Shown here piece after piece: positions 1 through 7,415 of a stretch of DNA of 11,151 nucleotides. Below the pieces are notes generated by a model. It was not told where the DNA came from. It searched no databases and was given only the letters and a program-made list of their open reading frames with translations. Position 1 is the stretch's first letter; each line of letters starts with the position of its first letter. The DNA is from Acidobacteriota bacterium. GTDB taxonomy: Bacteria > Acidobacteriota > Terriglobia > Terriglobales > Acidobacteriaceae. The stretch lies in the NCBI GenBank assembly GCA_021780095.1, contig JAJXZK010000162.1, forward strand, positions 1 through 11,151. The letters are read 5' to 3'. Position numbers and translations under genes: made by a program.

Positions 1-1821
1 GTGTCCGCTCTTGCTGTGGACTTCGCCTTTCGTCAGGACCAGGTCGTCCGGCGACGTACCCAGCGCCGGAGCAATACTGGCGAGAAACTTCTGCGAAGCT
101 TGCCATGCCGCATCGCGCACCGCAGGGGATAAGGAAGCGGTCGTCACGCTGCCGCCAGAGTTAGGCCCGACCGGATAGTTTGTGTCGCCGATTTTTACGG
201 AGACCTGCTGCGGCGGCACTCCAAACTGCTCTGCTAGAATCTGCGCCATCACCGTCTTGATGCCGGTGCCGATGTCCTGAACGGCGGAGAGGACCTCCAC
301 CGAACCGTCACGATGGACCCGCACCTCGGCGGCAGAATCCATTTCGATGAACCGATACCAGACCGACTGGGATAGGCCGACGCCGCGCTTGATGGGACCG
401 CGATCCGCATTCGGAACAGGATTCCGCGACTTCCAGAGGGCGCTTTCGCGAACAATCTGCCGCTCCACGCGTCGCACCGGATTGGTGTCGATTTTTTCGC
501 GGAACTCCAGCGGCTCCATATTCAGCTTTTCCGCCATCTCGTCGATGGTTTGTTCCAGCGCAAAAGCTCCCTGCGGATGCCCCGGCGCGCGAAACGCAGC
601 CGCAGGGCCCGCATTGATGAACACATCGTTTTCTTCAGTGTGTAACGATGCCGACTGATATAGATTCGTCGCCGGTCCAGCGCAGCCCGCACCGGTTCCG
701 CATCCAGCAGTACCAAAGCTGACCAGTTGGATGGCCGTCAGGGTGCCATCCTTTTTGGCTCCAATTTTCAGCGTCTGGTCGGAGCTGGGGCGATTGCCCA
801 CAGAAAGTTGCTCCCCTTTGCGATCGAGCAGCAGCCTGACGGGCGCGCCGGTTTGCCGCGACAGAATCGCAGCGACGGTTCCCTCGTTTCCCGCACCGAA
901 CTTGGCGCCAAAGCCTCCACCCATAAACTCCGTAATCACGCGCACCTGGGACTTGGGCAGCTTGAAGAAGTCGGCCAGCTCTTCCCGCACACTGGCGGTG
1001 CCTTGCGTCGAGGCCCACACGGTCAGCAGGTCCGGCTTCCAGTCGGCCACGACGCCATGGGTCTCCAACGCGTTATGCACCTGCACCTGGGTGGTATATT
1101 TCGACTCCACGATGACGTCCGCGTCTTTGAAACCTTGTTCGATATCGCCACGCTTGTGCAAGGAGGGTCCGTGCACATTGCCCTTCTGTGGAACATCATG
1201 CGGTCCGCCGCCGCCACCCGCGGAACCGGCCTCATCTGCGGGCCCGGGAAAAACCGCCGGAGCATCCGCTTGACGAGCCATCTCCATATCGACAACAAAC
1301 GGCTTGGCATCGTATTGCACCTTCACTAACTGTGCCGCCTCTTCGGCGATATGCGGGTGTGTCGCCGCGACTGCCGCGATCGGCTGGCCTGCATAACGCA
1401 CGATAGGATAGCGACCCTGGTCGAGCGATGGATCGCGTAATACTGCCTCACCTAAAATATTCTGAATCACGTACACGCCCTTGACCCCCGGCATCTGCGA
1501 GGCAGCGGAGGTATCGATCGAAACAATGCTGGCGTGGGGAACATTCGCCGTCACCATCTTGGCATACAGCATGCCCGGCAATTGAATATCCGCCGTGTAA
1601 CGGCCGCTTCCGCTCACCTTGGCTAGCGCGTCCCAGCGCTTGGGAGACTTGCCGATATACTCCAGATCCGCGTTGATCGGCAGCACCGGCGGTTCGGTCG
1701 CCGGAACCTGACGCTGCACATCATGCAACGTGTAGCCCGGAACTCCATACGGCATCGTGACGGTTTTCGTCGATGTATCGTTCGTTGCAGCCGCTGCCGG
1801 ATCAGATTTTGTGGTCGCCAT
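1..1821 (-). CDS. Xanthine dehydrogenase/aldehyde oxidase family molybdopterin-binding large subunit (3' end outside window)
   Basis: Catalytic subunit of a molybdenum hydroxylase, which hydroxylates aldehydes or N-heterocycles at a molybdopterin cofactor. The frame is open for all 607 visible codons. Family members are usually about 730-780 aa, so roughly 130-170 residues, including the catalytic Glu region, lie off the left edge. Visible signatures are the hammerhead domain (about residues 58-175, with GSGRYTADIQLPG), the cofactor-binding loop FMGGGFGAK (299-307), a Gly/Cys-rich stretch GTAGCGTGAGCAGP (370-383) typical of the periplasmic YagR/PaoC-like branch, and AFRAPGHPQ (409-417). A Gly-rich linker lies near 199-206. 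The ATG is preceded by GGAGAG that overlaps the stop of the small-subunit gene, so the two are translationally linked. There is no signal peptide, so export probably depends on the Tat signal of the partner. The family is certain; the substrate cannot be told. Confidence 0.93.
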   Translation of the reverse strand, partial: MATTKSDPAAAATNDTSTKTVTMPYGVPGYTLHDVQRQVPATEPPVLPINADLEYIGKSPKRWDALAKVSGSGRYTADIQLPGMLYAKMVTANVPHASIVSIDTSAASQMPGVKGVYVIQNILGEAVLRDPSLDQGRYPIVRYAGQPIAAVAATHPHIAEEAAQLVKVQYDAKPFVVDMEMARQADAPAVFPGPADEAGSAGGGGGPHDVPQKGNVHGPSLHKRGDIEQGFKDADVIVESKYTTQVQVHNALETHGVVADWKPDLLTVWASTQGTASVREELADFFKLPKSQVRVITEFMGGGFGAKFGAGNEGTVAAILSRQTGAPVRLLLDRKGEQLSVGNRPSSDQTLKIGAKKDGTLTAIQLVSFGTAGCGTGAGCAGPATNLYQSASLHTEENDVFINAGPAAAFRAPGHPQGAFALEQTIDEMAEKLNMEPLEFREKIDTNPVRRVERQIVRESALWKSRNPVPNADRGPIKRGVGLSQSVWYRFIEMDSAAEVRVHRDGSVEVLSAVQDIGTGIKTVMAQILAEQFGVPPQQVSVKIGDTNYPVGPNSGGSVTTASLSPAVRDAAWQASQKFLASIAPALGTSPDDLVLTKGEVHSKSGH

Positions 1822-1829
1822 GTTCTCTC

Positions 1830-2585
1830 CTACGCGTTACGAATGGGTTCTTTGCCCGAGGCGCCCGCCGCTTCCAGCGTGGCCGCAAAAATTCTGGGAT
1901 AGGTTCCGCAGCGGCAAAGATTGCCGGCCGTCGCCTGTCGCACATCGTCTTCTGTGGGATTGGGATTTTTCTGTAACAGGGCGGAGCAGGTCACCACCAT
2001 GCCCGGGGTGCAGAAACCGCATTGCATGGCGTCGTGCTTGATAAAGGCCGCTTGGACGGGATGCAACGCCTCTGGATCGGCCGCGCCGCCCGTCTTCGAC
2101 AGTCCTTCAATCGTCGTTACTTTGTGCCCGATTGCGTCGACCGCCAGCGTCATGCAACTGTTCACGGGCATACGGTCCAGCAACACCGTACAGCCGGAAC
2201 ACGATCCGCGATCGCAAACCACCTTGGTGCCGGTCAGACCCATGTGGACGCGCAAGGCATCGGCCAACGTGGTTCGCGGCTCCAGTTGGATGGTCTGTTC
2301 CTTGCCATTTATATGCAAGGTCACGGGCACCGCGCCGGGGCCAAACTCATTTACGCCATGGTGTTCGCTGCGGATTGCGGCGGCGGCTTCACGGGTGAAG
2401 ACTTGCGCGCCTTCCAGCAGCGCCGTTCCGGCGGCGGCAACGCCGGCGCCTTTCAAAAATCCGCGGCGTGTAATTCCCGTGGCGGCTGGACGGTCCTTGG
2501 ACTGTTCGGGTCCCGCAGCATTGGAATTCTGCGGGGAAGCGGTAGATGAATCGTTCGGCTCTGAAGGAAACTTCGGTCCTGACAT
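1830..2585 (-). CDS. Tat-exported [2Fe-2S] small subunit of molybdenum hydroxylase (YagT/PaoA-like)
   Basis: Electron-transfer subunit of the molybdenum hydroxylase encoded next door; 251 aa. A twin-arginine motif, TRRGFLK (residues 39-45), precedes a short hydrophobic segment (about 46-58), so the folded complex is expected to be exported by Tat. The plant-type ferredoxin domain has C124, C129, C132 and C144. The second all-helical [2Fe-2S] domain has C189, C192, C224 and C226 (CGFC and CRCGTYP). All eight cluster ligands are present. The frame stays open upstream to an ATG at 2765, but the ATG at 2585 has a good ribosome site (AGGTGA, 7 nt spacing) and places the twin Arg at a usual distance, so I chose it. 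The large subunit follows after 8 bp. A FAD subunit is not between them; it may lie beyond the left edge or be absent. Confidence 0.93.
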   Translation of the reverse strand: MSGPKFPSEPNDSSTASPQNSNAAGPEQSKDRPAATGITRRGFLKGAGVAAAGTALLEGAQVFTREAAAAIRSEHHGVNEFGPGAVPVTLHINGKEQTIQLEPRTTLADALRVHMGLTGTKVVCDRGSCSGCTVLLDRMPVNSCMTLAVDAIGHKVTTIEGLSKTGGAADPEALHPVQAAFIKHDAMQCGFCTPGMVVTCSALLQKNPNPTEDDVRQATAGNLCRCGTYPRIFAATLEAAGASGKEPIRNA

Positions 2586-2682
2586 TTGTTTCACCTGTAT
2601 TCGAATGAGGAAGAAGCTTGGGGCACGTCGAGCGATTCGCGTGATTTCGCTGGAAACAACCTCAAGCGAGTCGCGCCACCCT

Positions 2683-2724
2683 AAAAAAGTCTCACGCCAT
2701 TTCGATTCTGCCGCAAGTGAGACT
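2683..2724 (-). terminator. Intrinsic terminator-like hairpin between the beta-galactosidase and the molybdenum hydroxylase
   Basis: Read on the minus strand, AGTCTCAC (2724-2717) is followed 21 nt later by its exact complement GTGAGACT (2695-2688), which runs directly into T residues (a six-T run at 2688-2683). This is the layout of a rho-independent terminator with an 8-bp stem and a rather long loop. It lies about 105 bp after the GH35 stop and 98 bp before the small-subunit start. It could end the GH35 transcript or act as a leader attenuator. The long loop and moderate stem make its efficiency uncertain. Confidence 0.5.
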
Positions 2725-2828
2725 CGCGTGAATCTAGTCTGACACTCCCAGCAGTCGTTCTGCAACTGAAGCGACTTCTGTTTCGACGCGCTATCCTTCG
2801 CGGAAGTTTCATTTCAATTTTGTGAAAG

Positions 2829-4679
2829 CTATTTTGCCGAATTCCCCTCGACGGTTGCCTGCAAGTTCGGGTGGTCCAGTCCCTCGATCTTCCGGTCCGG
2901 CTTTCCGTTCAGATCGAACACGACAACCTCGTTTTTGCCCCGCTTCAGCCATGGTGCGGGAACGTACAACGTCTTCTGCGGTCCAATGTTCCAGAAACGT
3001 CCCAGAGCGCGGCCATTCAGCCACACCTCGCCCTTGGTCAGTCCGCTGGTATCCATAAACGTGTCCTTCGGCGTAGTCACCGTGAAGCTGGCGCGGTAGA
3101 AACAGGCTCCCCTGCATGGCTGGTGGGAGTAGGCCAACTTCCCAGGCTTCAACATCGGCAACGGATAGACATCCCACCCGGTCAGCACCGTTCGCCCCAA
3201 TCTGACCCGGCCCACAAGCCCGGCTCGTTCCGCGGGCAGCGACGGGCCAAAGTTCACCCGACCCGTATTCTCCACCAGAACGTCCAACCGCGCGTGAGCG
3301 GAAGCCACCTGCAACGGCAATCGATATTGCCCAAGCCGACGATCAACCGCGCCCACCAGTTTGCCGTCGATATAGATCTGCGCGTAATCGTGCAGCGTAT
3401 CGAAGGTCAATTCACCATTGACAGGCCCATCCAACTGCGTGCGATACAGAATATATCCGTACGCCTGCCCGAGTATTTCCATGGAGACTGGCCGCTCGGA
3501 GCGCGTCGGAGCGGGCAGCGACTTCCATAACGAGGCACCCTCCTCCAGCGAAATCGCGGGCAATGTCATCGTCGGCGGCGCCGCGGGAACAGGAGACGGC
3601 TTGCCCCCTGTATCCTTCGCTATGATGTCGCGGAAACGAAAATACTTCGTCCTCGGCCGCCCGCTCTCATCCAGAGGCGCGTTGTAGTCGTAGCTGGTCA
3701 CATCCGGTTCATAGTTATTGCCGTTCGAATTTGCGCCGTTCATCCAGCCAAAACTCGTTCCACCGTGAAACATGTACAGGCTTACCGAAAAACCCTGGCG
3801 CAAGATCCAGTCCAGGTCCTTAGCTTGCTGATCCGGCGTATCCGCGGTGTGCGGCGCGCCCCAGTGATCGAACCAGCCGTCCCAATATTCCCCTGTCATC
3901 ATCGGTCCGTTCGGCCGCAATTGTTTCAGCTTGGCAAATTCTTTCTGCGCGTTCCCGGGTCCAAAATTGATGACCGCAGGCAATTCTGGCAGAGAGCCGT
4001 TTGGAATCTCATCCGCGCCGTCTGCGGTATAGAGTTGCGCCTTCGTAAACCCCGCGTCGGTCAGCATATGATGGATGTCTTCCATGTAGGCGTGGTCCTT
4101 GCCATAGGAGCCGTATTCGTTCTCCACCTGCACCGCGATGATCGGTCCGCCGTTGCCAATCTGCAACGACGCCAGTTGCTTGCCAAGCTGCATCAGCCAT
4201 GCGCGGGCCGCTGCAAGAAACTGTGGGTTTCTCGATCGAACCACCATGTTCGGGTCTTTCAGCAGCCACGCGGGAAAGCCTCCGAAGTCCCACTCTGCGC
4301 AGGAATACGGACCGGGCCGCAGGATGACATACAGTCCCTCCTGTTGCGCCTCGCGCACAAATTCAGCCACATCCCGATTGCCGGAAAAATCGTAAACGCC
4401 GGGTTCCGCCTCATGCCAATTCCAGAAGACATAGGTGGTGATCGAGTTCAACCCCATCGCCTTGGCCATGCGCAGCCGATCGCGCCAGTAGGCCCGCGGA
4501 ATCCGCGCGTAGTGCATTTCCCCGGAGATGATCTGGAACGGCTTGCCATCCAGTAGAAATTCCCCATGTCCTGCCACAAACGTGTGCGGTTGCGTCTTTA
4601 CCGCCGCGAGTGCCGGCGCGGTGGCAACCAAACCTCCAAGCAGAACAATCCACGCCCATAGGCGTTGACAAAACCTCAT
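2829..4679 (-). CDS. Secreted GH35 beta-galactosidase
   Basis: Glycoside hydrolase of family 35, which removes terminal beta-galactose from oligosaccharides or plant polysaccharides with retention of configuration. The protein is 616 aa, a normal length. A signal peptide occupies residues 1 to about 26 (hydrophobic 9-24, APALAA at the likely cleavage site), so it acts in the periplasm or outside. The TIM-barrel catalytic domain spans about 34-355. The family signature GGPIIAVQVENEYG (177-190) carries the acid/base Glu188, and GEYWDGWFDHWG (263-274) carries the predicted nucleophile Glu264. MFHGGTSFGWMNGAN (303-317) is also characteristic. Beta-sandwich modules follow, with a C-terminal region rich in jelly-roll-like strands (about 380-610). 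The ATG has a good ribosome site, AGGAGAT, 7 nt upstream. It is divergent from the Yip1-family gene. Catalytic assignments are by analogy to human GLB1 and fungal GH35 enzymes. Confidence 0.95.
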   Translation of the reverse strand: MRFCQRLWAWIVLLGGLVATAPALAAVKTQPHTFVAGHGEFLLDGKPFQIISGEMHYARIPRAYWRDRLRMAKAMGLNSITTYVFWNWHEAEPGVYDFSGNRDVAEFVREAQQEGLYVILRPGPYSCAEWDFGGFPAWLLKDPNMVVRSRNPQFLAAARAWLMQLGKQLASLQIGNGGPIIAVQVENEYGSYGKDHAYMEDIHHMLTDAGFTKAQLYTADGADEIPNGSLPELPAVINFGPGNAQKEFAKLKQLRPNGPMMTGEYWDGWFDHWGAPHTADTPDQQAKDLDWILRQGFSVSLYMFHGGTSFGWMNGANSNGNNYEPDVTSYDYNAPLDESGRPRTKYFRFRDIIAKDTGGKPSPVPAAPPTMTLPAISLEEGASLWKSLPAPTRSERPVSMEILGQAYGYILYRTQLDGPVNGELTFDTLHDYAQIYIDGKLVGAVDRRLGQYRLPLQVASAHARLDVLVENTGRVNFGPSLPAERAGLVGRVRLGRTVLTGWDVYPLPMLKPGKLAYSHQPCRGACFYRASFTVTTPKDTFMDTSGLTKGEVWLNGRALGRFWNIGPQKTLYVPAPWLKRGKNEVVVFDLNGKPDRKIEGLDHPNLQATVEGNSAK

Positions 4680-4723
4680 TCTGAATCTCCTTTTCGTATC
4701 ACAATCGGAAGCTGCCTCGCTGA

Positions 4724-4835
4724 GGGACCGGTCGCGAACGGTTGGATCTAGTTGCCACCAAAAACTTTCCCGCGAAAATATCTGCGCTTTTTAGCCTACT
4801 CCAGCTAGACTAGTGCCCAAGGATTTGGGACCGGT
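4724..4835. repeat. Pair of 9-bp direct repeats GGGACCGGT in the divergent promoter region
   Basis: GGGACCGGT occurs at 4724-4732 and again at 4827-4835 in the 177-bp region between the divergent GH35 and Yip1-family genes. Each copy contains the palindrome ACCGGT. The second copy overlaps a small hairpin, CCCAA-GGAT-TTGGG (4816-4829). The repeats are 103 bp apart. They could be operator half-sites serving one or both promoters, or chance. I could not identify convincing -35/-10 boxes in this region. Confidence 0.25.
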
Positions 4836-4856
4836 TTTCAGAGATGAGGGAAGCAC

Positions 4857-5615
4857 ATGACAGCCGTGGAAGCAGCGATGCAACAACCTGGGGAATCTGC
4901 CGGCCTCAGTCAGATGGAACGCGTCGTCGACACGTTCGTGGCACCCACCAAAACCTTTACCGATATACGCAGAAATGCCAGTTGGTGGCTTCCGTTCCTA
5001 TTGAGCATTCTTATCAGCCTGGCGTTTGCCGCCTCCGTCGACCGTAAGATCGGTTTCGACCAGGTCGCTCAATCCAACATTAACCGCAATGCACAAGCGC
5101 AGCAGAGCATGAGCAATCTGCCGGAGGCCCAGCGGGAGCAAAGCATCCACACAATTGCGGCCTTTACTCGCGTCGTCAGCTATCTCTTTCCGGTTCTCGG
5201 TCTCATCTTCGCCTTAGTCTGCGCCGGCATTCTCATGCTCACCTTCAATTTCGGACTGGGCGCCAAAGCCAGCTATAAGGAGTACCTGGCGGTCTGGTTC
5301 TACGCGGGCTTGCCATTTCTCATCAAGTTCCTATTGGCGGCGATTGCCATCTTTGCCGGCGTCAGCGCGGAACAATTCGACATGAATAATCCCGTCGGCA
5401 CCAATGTCGGCTGGTATCTCACCTCCGACGTTCCGCTGTGGCTGCGCACCCTGTTTTCCTCAGCTGACATATTCACCCTATGGGTGGTGCTGCTCTTGAT
5501 CCTCGGCTGTTCCACCGTTGCCCGGGTCAAGCGCAGTAGCGCAGCAATCGCGATAATCGGTTGGTGGGTGCTGATTATTTTGGGTGGCACCATCACGGCC
5601 GCAATCCAGAGCTAG
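4857..5615 (+). CDS. Yip1-family integral membrane protein
   Basis: 252-aa inner-membrane protein of the Yip1 domain type. Function in bacteria is unknown. A short cytoplasmic head contains QMERVVDTFVAPTKTFTDI (19-37), the conserved Yip1 entry motif, followed by about five hydrophobic helices near 43-60, 107-132, 145-168, 203-222 and 229-249. A polar Gln/Asn-rich loop (about 66-100) separates the first two helices. The start ATG is preceded by GAGGGAAG a few bases upstream. It is divergent from the GH35 gene and begins the plus-strand block. The Rieske gene follows after 165 bp, so co-transcription is possible but not obvious. The family is fairly sure; no enzymatic residues are expected. Confidence 0.82.
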   Translation: MTAVEAAMQQPGESAGLSQMERVVDTFVAPTKTFTDIRRNASWWLPFLLSILISLAFAASVDRKIGFDQVAQSNINRNAQAQQSMSNLPEAQREQSIHTIAAFTRVVSYLFPVLGLIFALVCAGILMLTFNFGLGAKASYKEYLAVWFYAGLPFLIKFLLAAIAIFAGVSAEQFDMNNPVGTNVGWYLTSDVPLWLRTLFSSADIFTLWVVLLLILGCSTVARVKRSSAAIAIIGWWVLIILGGTITAAIQS

Positions 5616-5656
5616 AATGTTTTCCCTATGGGCATATCCGAAGCGGCGATATTCGC

Positions 5657-5678
5657 GCAGCTCGCCGCGGCCAGCTGC
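5657..5678. repeat. 22-bp near-perfect palindrome after the Yip1-family gene
   Basis: An inverted repeat centred between 5667 and 5668 pairs 10 of 11 positions. The outer arms are GCAGCT and AGCTGC, a single C/C mismatch lies at 5663/5672, and the core is GCCGCGGC. It starts 42 bp after the Yip1 stop codon. In RNA it would form a hairpin, but no U-tract follows on either strand, so it is not a standard intrinsic terminator. It may be a regulator binding site ahead of the Rieske gene, a rho-independent element without a U-tract, or chance in GC-rich DNA. Confidence 0.4.
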
Positions 5679-5780
5679 ACTTCGGTTAACTTCGACAATC
5701 CACAGTACCAGGGAGGATGCTCTCATCGAATCCGTTCATCCGCCAATTGCATCGAACCGATAGAGTGAGGTCGTGCCCGG

Positions 5781-6089
5781 ATGAGTGAGTGGGTCAGGTT
5801 GTGCAGTCGGAAGGAACTTCCAGCGGAAGCCGAGGCAAAGGAGTTCTCTGTTCAGGGACACACTCTGTGCGTGGCCACCCTGAAAGGAATTCCCTTGGCG
5901 CTGGACAATGTTTGCCCGCATCGCGGTGGTCCGCTGGCCGAAGGCACCATTGAACACGGCAAGATTGTCTGTCCCTGGCATCAGTGGGAATTCGATCTGG
6001 CCACCGGCGAAGCCACGCACTCTCCCGCTGCGAAAGCCATCTGCTATCCGCTGCGTCTCCAGGGTGACGATGTCCTGGTGGAAATCTAA
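5781..6089 (+). CDS. Small Rieske [2Fe-2S] protein (NirD/ferredoxin-like)
   Basis: 102-aa soluble protein made of one Rieske domain. The cluster-binding motifs are intact: C45-P-H47 in NVCPHRGGPLAEG (43-55) and C64-P-W-H67 in CPWHQWEFDLATG (64-76). The C45/H47 and C64/H67 spacing and the absence of further domains match the ferredoxin components of ring-hydroxylating dioxygenases and NirD-like small subunits. It probably carries electrons to a partner oxygenase or reductase, but no large nitrite reductase or dioxygenase alpha subunit is encoded nearby. The start ATG has only a weak ribosome site (GTGAGG, about 10 nt upstream). It is followed 73 bp later by an SRPBCC-fold protein on the same strand. 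The fold is certain; the pathway is unknown. Confidence 0.92.
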   Translation: MSEWVRLCSRKELPAEAEAKEFSVQGHTLCVATLKGIPLALDNVCPHRGGPLAEGTIEHGKIVCPWHQWEFDLATGEATHSPAAKAICYPLRLQGDDVLVEI

Positions 6090-6162
6090 AGAGCTCCATC
6101 TCAATGGAAAAGCTGCTGACATATCACATTCAAGCTTCGACGTATCAACCCGAGATGCAACC

Positions 6163-6639
6163 ATGACTGGACCCTATGTTTTCGAGCGCGAACAGTGGGT
6201 CCCCGCTTCGCTCGACGAGGTCTTTCGCTTCTTTTCCGACGCCGGCAATCTCGAGTTGCTCACTCCCCAATGGTTGCGCTTTCAGATCCTGACGCCGCAA
6301 CCCATTCCGATGTCCCCCGGCACATTGATTGACTACCGACTGCATTGGCACGGAATTCCCATGCGCTGGAGAACGAAAATTACCGCCTGGCAGCCACCGC
6401 ACGCTTTTGAAGATCTTCAGCTGAAGGGGCCCTACAAACTGTGGCGGCATACCCATCGCTTTCAAGCAGTCGACGGTGGCACGCTCATCCGCGATCGCGT
6501 CGGATATTCACTTCCATTTGGGATGATTGGGCGAACGGTGCACGCAATTTCTGTGCGGAGAAATGTAGAGAGTATTTTTGCGTTTCGCGAGCGCAAGGTC
6601 GAAGAAATCTTTGCCTCCGGTCGTGCGCCCCAACCGTAG
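6163..6639 (+). CDS. SRPBCC (START-like) family protein
   Basis: 158-aa protein of the SRPBCC ligand-binding fold. The pattern is typical: an N-terminal strand FEREQWVPASLDEVFRFFSD (7-26), then NLELLTPQWLRFQIL (29-43), a central run of strands including GTLIDYRLHWHGIPMRWRTKI (53-73), GPYKLWRHTHRF (89-100), GGTLIRDRVGYSLPFG (105-120), and the long C-terminal helix (about 124-150). Such proteins bind lipids or other hydrophobic ligands, and some resemble cyclase/dehydrase-like proteins. The frame is open upstream to 5908, overlapping the Rieske gene in another frame, but that extension is not domain-like and the fold begins at this ATG. The ribosome site is weak (GAGATG). The Rieske gene precedes it on the same strand. 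The ligand and role are unknown. Confidence 0.85.
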   Translation: MTGPYVFEREQWVPASLDEVFRFFSDAGNLELLTPQWLRFQILTPQPIPMSPGTLIDYRLHWHGIPMRWRTKITAWQPPHAFEDLQLKGPYKLWRHTHRFQAVDGGTLIRDRVGYSLPFGMIGRTVHAISVRRNVESIFAFRERKVEEIFASGRAPQP

Positions 6640-6658
6640 GTTGATCTTCGAAGGGCCC

Positions 6659-7399
6659 TTATTGCGCTCCCGGTGTCAAAACATTCGGGCATTTCGCCTG
6701 CATCCATTGCCGATAAGACATTTTGTCTCGCCGTGGGTTGAAAGGCTCTCCCGGACACACCGGACATCCTACAGCCTCGCGCAACTGGTCGCTCCAGGAA
6801 GCATGTTTGATGCGCCCATCCGGGTCCCACAGGTCTTGCGAATCGGTTCCCCGCGATGCCAGAGAAACGGTGTAGTTGGGAGATATACCCTGCGTCCAGT
6901 CGGCAGCCGGCTGCTCCGGCGCTTCGCCCCCCTGCTCGCTGTAAGAAGAAGTGCAGGCCACCGTTCCACCCTTACCATCGCTACACGTTGCGGAGGCGCT
7001 GCGTTTGGGTCGGCTATGGGCGTTACCCAGCGTCTGGGCCTTGTGCTGCGAACCGAAAACATCGGAGCCTCCGGCTGAATCGCCGCCCACAGACGGCAAT
7101 ACGATTCCCACTTCCAACACGGCGTCCGCCTGCTCGCGGCTGGAAACAATCGTCAGGCAGGTATCCTGATTCAGTTGCGCCGTCGCGGCATTCGCCATGA
7201 CCGTCGTGCCGGCATCCACGTACACCTTGCGCACCGGTTTCCCATCCGGGGTCGTGATAGTTTTCTCGGTTTTCCTTGCCCAGGCATCCCCAGGCGCGCA
7301 ACTGAACACCAGAATTCCGCAGATGATGGGCAGCAGCGAAAGACACAACAGCTTGCCCGGTCGCATGTTTCCATGCACGTTCAGCGTCGCTCGCGTCAT
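6659..7399 (-). CDS. Secreted protein of unknown function, Cys-containing
   Basis: I do not recognise this 246-aa protein. It has an N-terminal export signal: basic start, hydrophobic core about 17-34, and a likely signal peptidase I site after AWA (39-41). The V-F-S-C at 31-34 is a poor lipobox, so a lipoprotein is less likely. The predicted mature part has one compact region (about 57-101) with a strand-helix-strand look and AQLNQDTCLTIV...ADAVLEVGIVLP. A Gly/Ser-rich low-complexity middle (about 105-165) follows, then a C-terminal part with CPVC (212-215) and C237. Six Cys remain after cleavage (81, 139, 149, 212, 215, 237), compatible with disulfides. An in-frame ATG at 7405 lies only 2 nt after GGAGG; the ATG at 7399 has the better spacing, so I chose it. 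It follows fabD by 16 bp and is probably co-transcribed. It ends 19 bp from the convergent SRPBCC stop. Confidence 0.7.
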   Translation of the reverse strand: MTRATLNVHGNMRPGKLLCLSLLPIICGILVFSCAPGDAWARKTEKTITTPDGKPVRKVYVDAGTTVMANAATAQLNQDTCLTIVSSREQADAVLEVGIVLPSVGGDSAGGSDVFGSQHKAQTLGNAHSRPKRSASATCSDGKGGTVACTSSYSEQGGEAPEQPAADWTQGISPNYTVSLASRGTDSQDLWDPDGRIKHASWSDQLREAVGCPVCPGEPFNPRRDKMSYRQWMQAKCPNVLTPGAQ

Positions 7400-7415
7400 A
7401 GCCATCTCCTCCGCC

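Noticed and set aside
1921..2742. A 273-codon open frame on the plus strand
   Set aside because: It is antisense to the [2Fe-2S] subunit, which has all eight cluster cysteines and a Tat signal.
2586..2765. N-terminal extension of the [2Fe-2S] subunit by 60 residues
   Set aside because: The start at 2585 has a good ribosome site, and the extension covers the terminator-like hairpin and has no conserved features.
3765..4556. A 263-codon open frame on the plus strand
   Set aside because: It lies antisense to the catalytic domain of the GH35 enzyme and shows no recognisable domain.
1..4679. A single polysaccharide-use operon joining GH35 and the molybdenum hydroxylase
   Set aside because: A 243-bp gap with a terminator-like hairpin separates them, and no transporter or regulator links them. 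They may be neighbours only.
5628..5768. A 46-codon plus-strand open frame between the Yip1-family and Rieske genes
   Set aside because: It has no ribosome site, no recognisable domain, and contains the palindrome. I treat the gap as non-coding.
5908..6162. Upstream extension of the SRPBCC frame to 5908
   Set aside because: It overlaps the Rieske coding sequence in another frame, and the protein fold starts at the ATG at 6163.
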